From Thoreauomyces humboldtii (lineage: Eukaryota > Chytridiomycota > Chytridiomycetes > Spizellomycetales > Powellomycetaceae): a stretch of 29,801 bases of DNA. This document shows, one piece after another, positions 29,476 to 29,801 of this stretch. Where the stretch lies: NCBI GenBank assembly GCA_027596035.1, contig JADGJA010000216.1, positions 1 to 29,801 on the forward strand. Reading direction: 5' to 3'. Every line of letters begins with the position of its first letter. The first letter of the stretch is position 1. Below the pieces are notes generated by a model. That model did not search any database, was not told the origin of the DNA, and saw only the letters and a list, made by a program, of their open reading frames with translations. The position numbers and the translations under genes are program-made.

Positions 29476-29801
29476 CCCATTGATGAGGGTGGAACAGTCT
29501 CGCCGATTTTGTAGTTTTGTAGTTTTGTCCTTGGAGTATACAATGAAACTTGGTGTGAATGCAAATCCAAATCTGATGCCGACCCTTTCCGATTCCGATC
29601 GGGTGTACGCTCCCATGTGTCGCGTCGCTTCGTGTACGGCTACCAAATGAGCAAGGTCTCATCCTCGAAACGACAGGGCGTAACCCCGTTCAACACCATG
29701 GTCATCATTTTCACGGCAGATTGTGAAGCTGATGCAATGGAGGAGACCTTTCCTTCTCCTTCGTTGACACGATAGACGTGGAGCGGAACGGAACGCGGGG
29801 G

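Larger units (their letters stand above)
28103..29801. other. Repeat-rich stretch without a recognisable gene
   Basis: Only low-complexity and tandem-repeat derived frames are present. Contents: copy B of the 310-bp duplication, a GTCGTC-rich patch near 28570, a short AGGTAAAGGTA-type repeat at about 28636-28678, the CAACGTTCC array, a CT microsatellite at 28953-28968 and a pair of 91-bp-spaced units near 29.4 kb. Confidence 0.5.

Noticed and set aside
1..29801. CRISPR array, tRNA or rRNA genes
   Set aside because: No regularly spaced identical repeats, and no cloverleaf or rRNA-like conserved segments were noticed on either strand; a tRNAscan run would be decisive.

Overview
This window is eukaryotic nuclear DNA, most likely from a fungus and plausibly an early-diverging (chytrid-like) lineage. 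The evidence is dense genes with many short introns (about 48-160 nt, mostly GT...AG), a TTAGGG-type repeat, fungal-type cell-biology genes and mixed mobile-element debris. Lineage is an inference from gene content; no rRNA or mitochondrial marker is present. Exon boundaries were worked out by hand from splice motifs, reading frame and family similarity.

Left part (1-12.2 kb). A long intronless minus-strand gene (30-4304) encodes a 1,424-residue chromatin-type protein: two Tudor-like domains, two ZZ-type fingers, an extended PHD, a GATA-type finger, then a prokaryote-type N6-adenine/N4-cytosine DNA methyltransferase and a second methyltransferase-like tail. It is the most interesting object in the window: a candidate writer of DNA base methylation directed by histone and DNA readers. 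Next come the 12-exon AP-1 gamma-adaptin gene (minus) and, divergently across a 277-bp shared promoter, the 7-exon F-actin capping protein alpha subunit (plus). A two-exon minus-strand gene then encodes an MIT domain plus a RasGEF domain.

Middle (12.2-20.3 kb). This is an accessory/mobile zone: a spliced tyrosine-recombinase (Crypton-like) fragment; an intronless, very GC-rich APH-type phosphotransferase gene with its own TATA box; a weakly populated 1.3-kb stretch; an unrecognised three-exon gene (15553-16235); a degenerate DIRS-like retroelement (Gag with CCCH and CCHC fingers, RT, RNase H, start of a recombinase); and a piggyBac transposase fragment. The last two meet at a junction holding two TTAGGG hexamers and a hairpin.

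Right part (20.3-29.8 kb). A DUF1206 membrane protein gene (minus) and a family X DNA polymerase with an N-terminal BRCT domain (plus) are divergent across a low-complexity purine-rich promoter. The polymerase gene converges with an SRRM1-like PWI/RS splicing factor gene (minus). The final 2.5 kb has one frameshifted basic ORF, a diverged roughly 310-bp tandem duplication and several short degenerate tandem repeats; no conserved gene was recognised there.

Functionally the recognised genes are independent housekeeping or regulatory units (trafficking, actin, Ras signalling, DNA repair, splicing) rather than a cluster. The methyltransferase gene is the best candidate for new biology.
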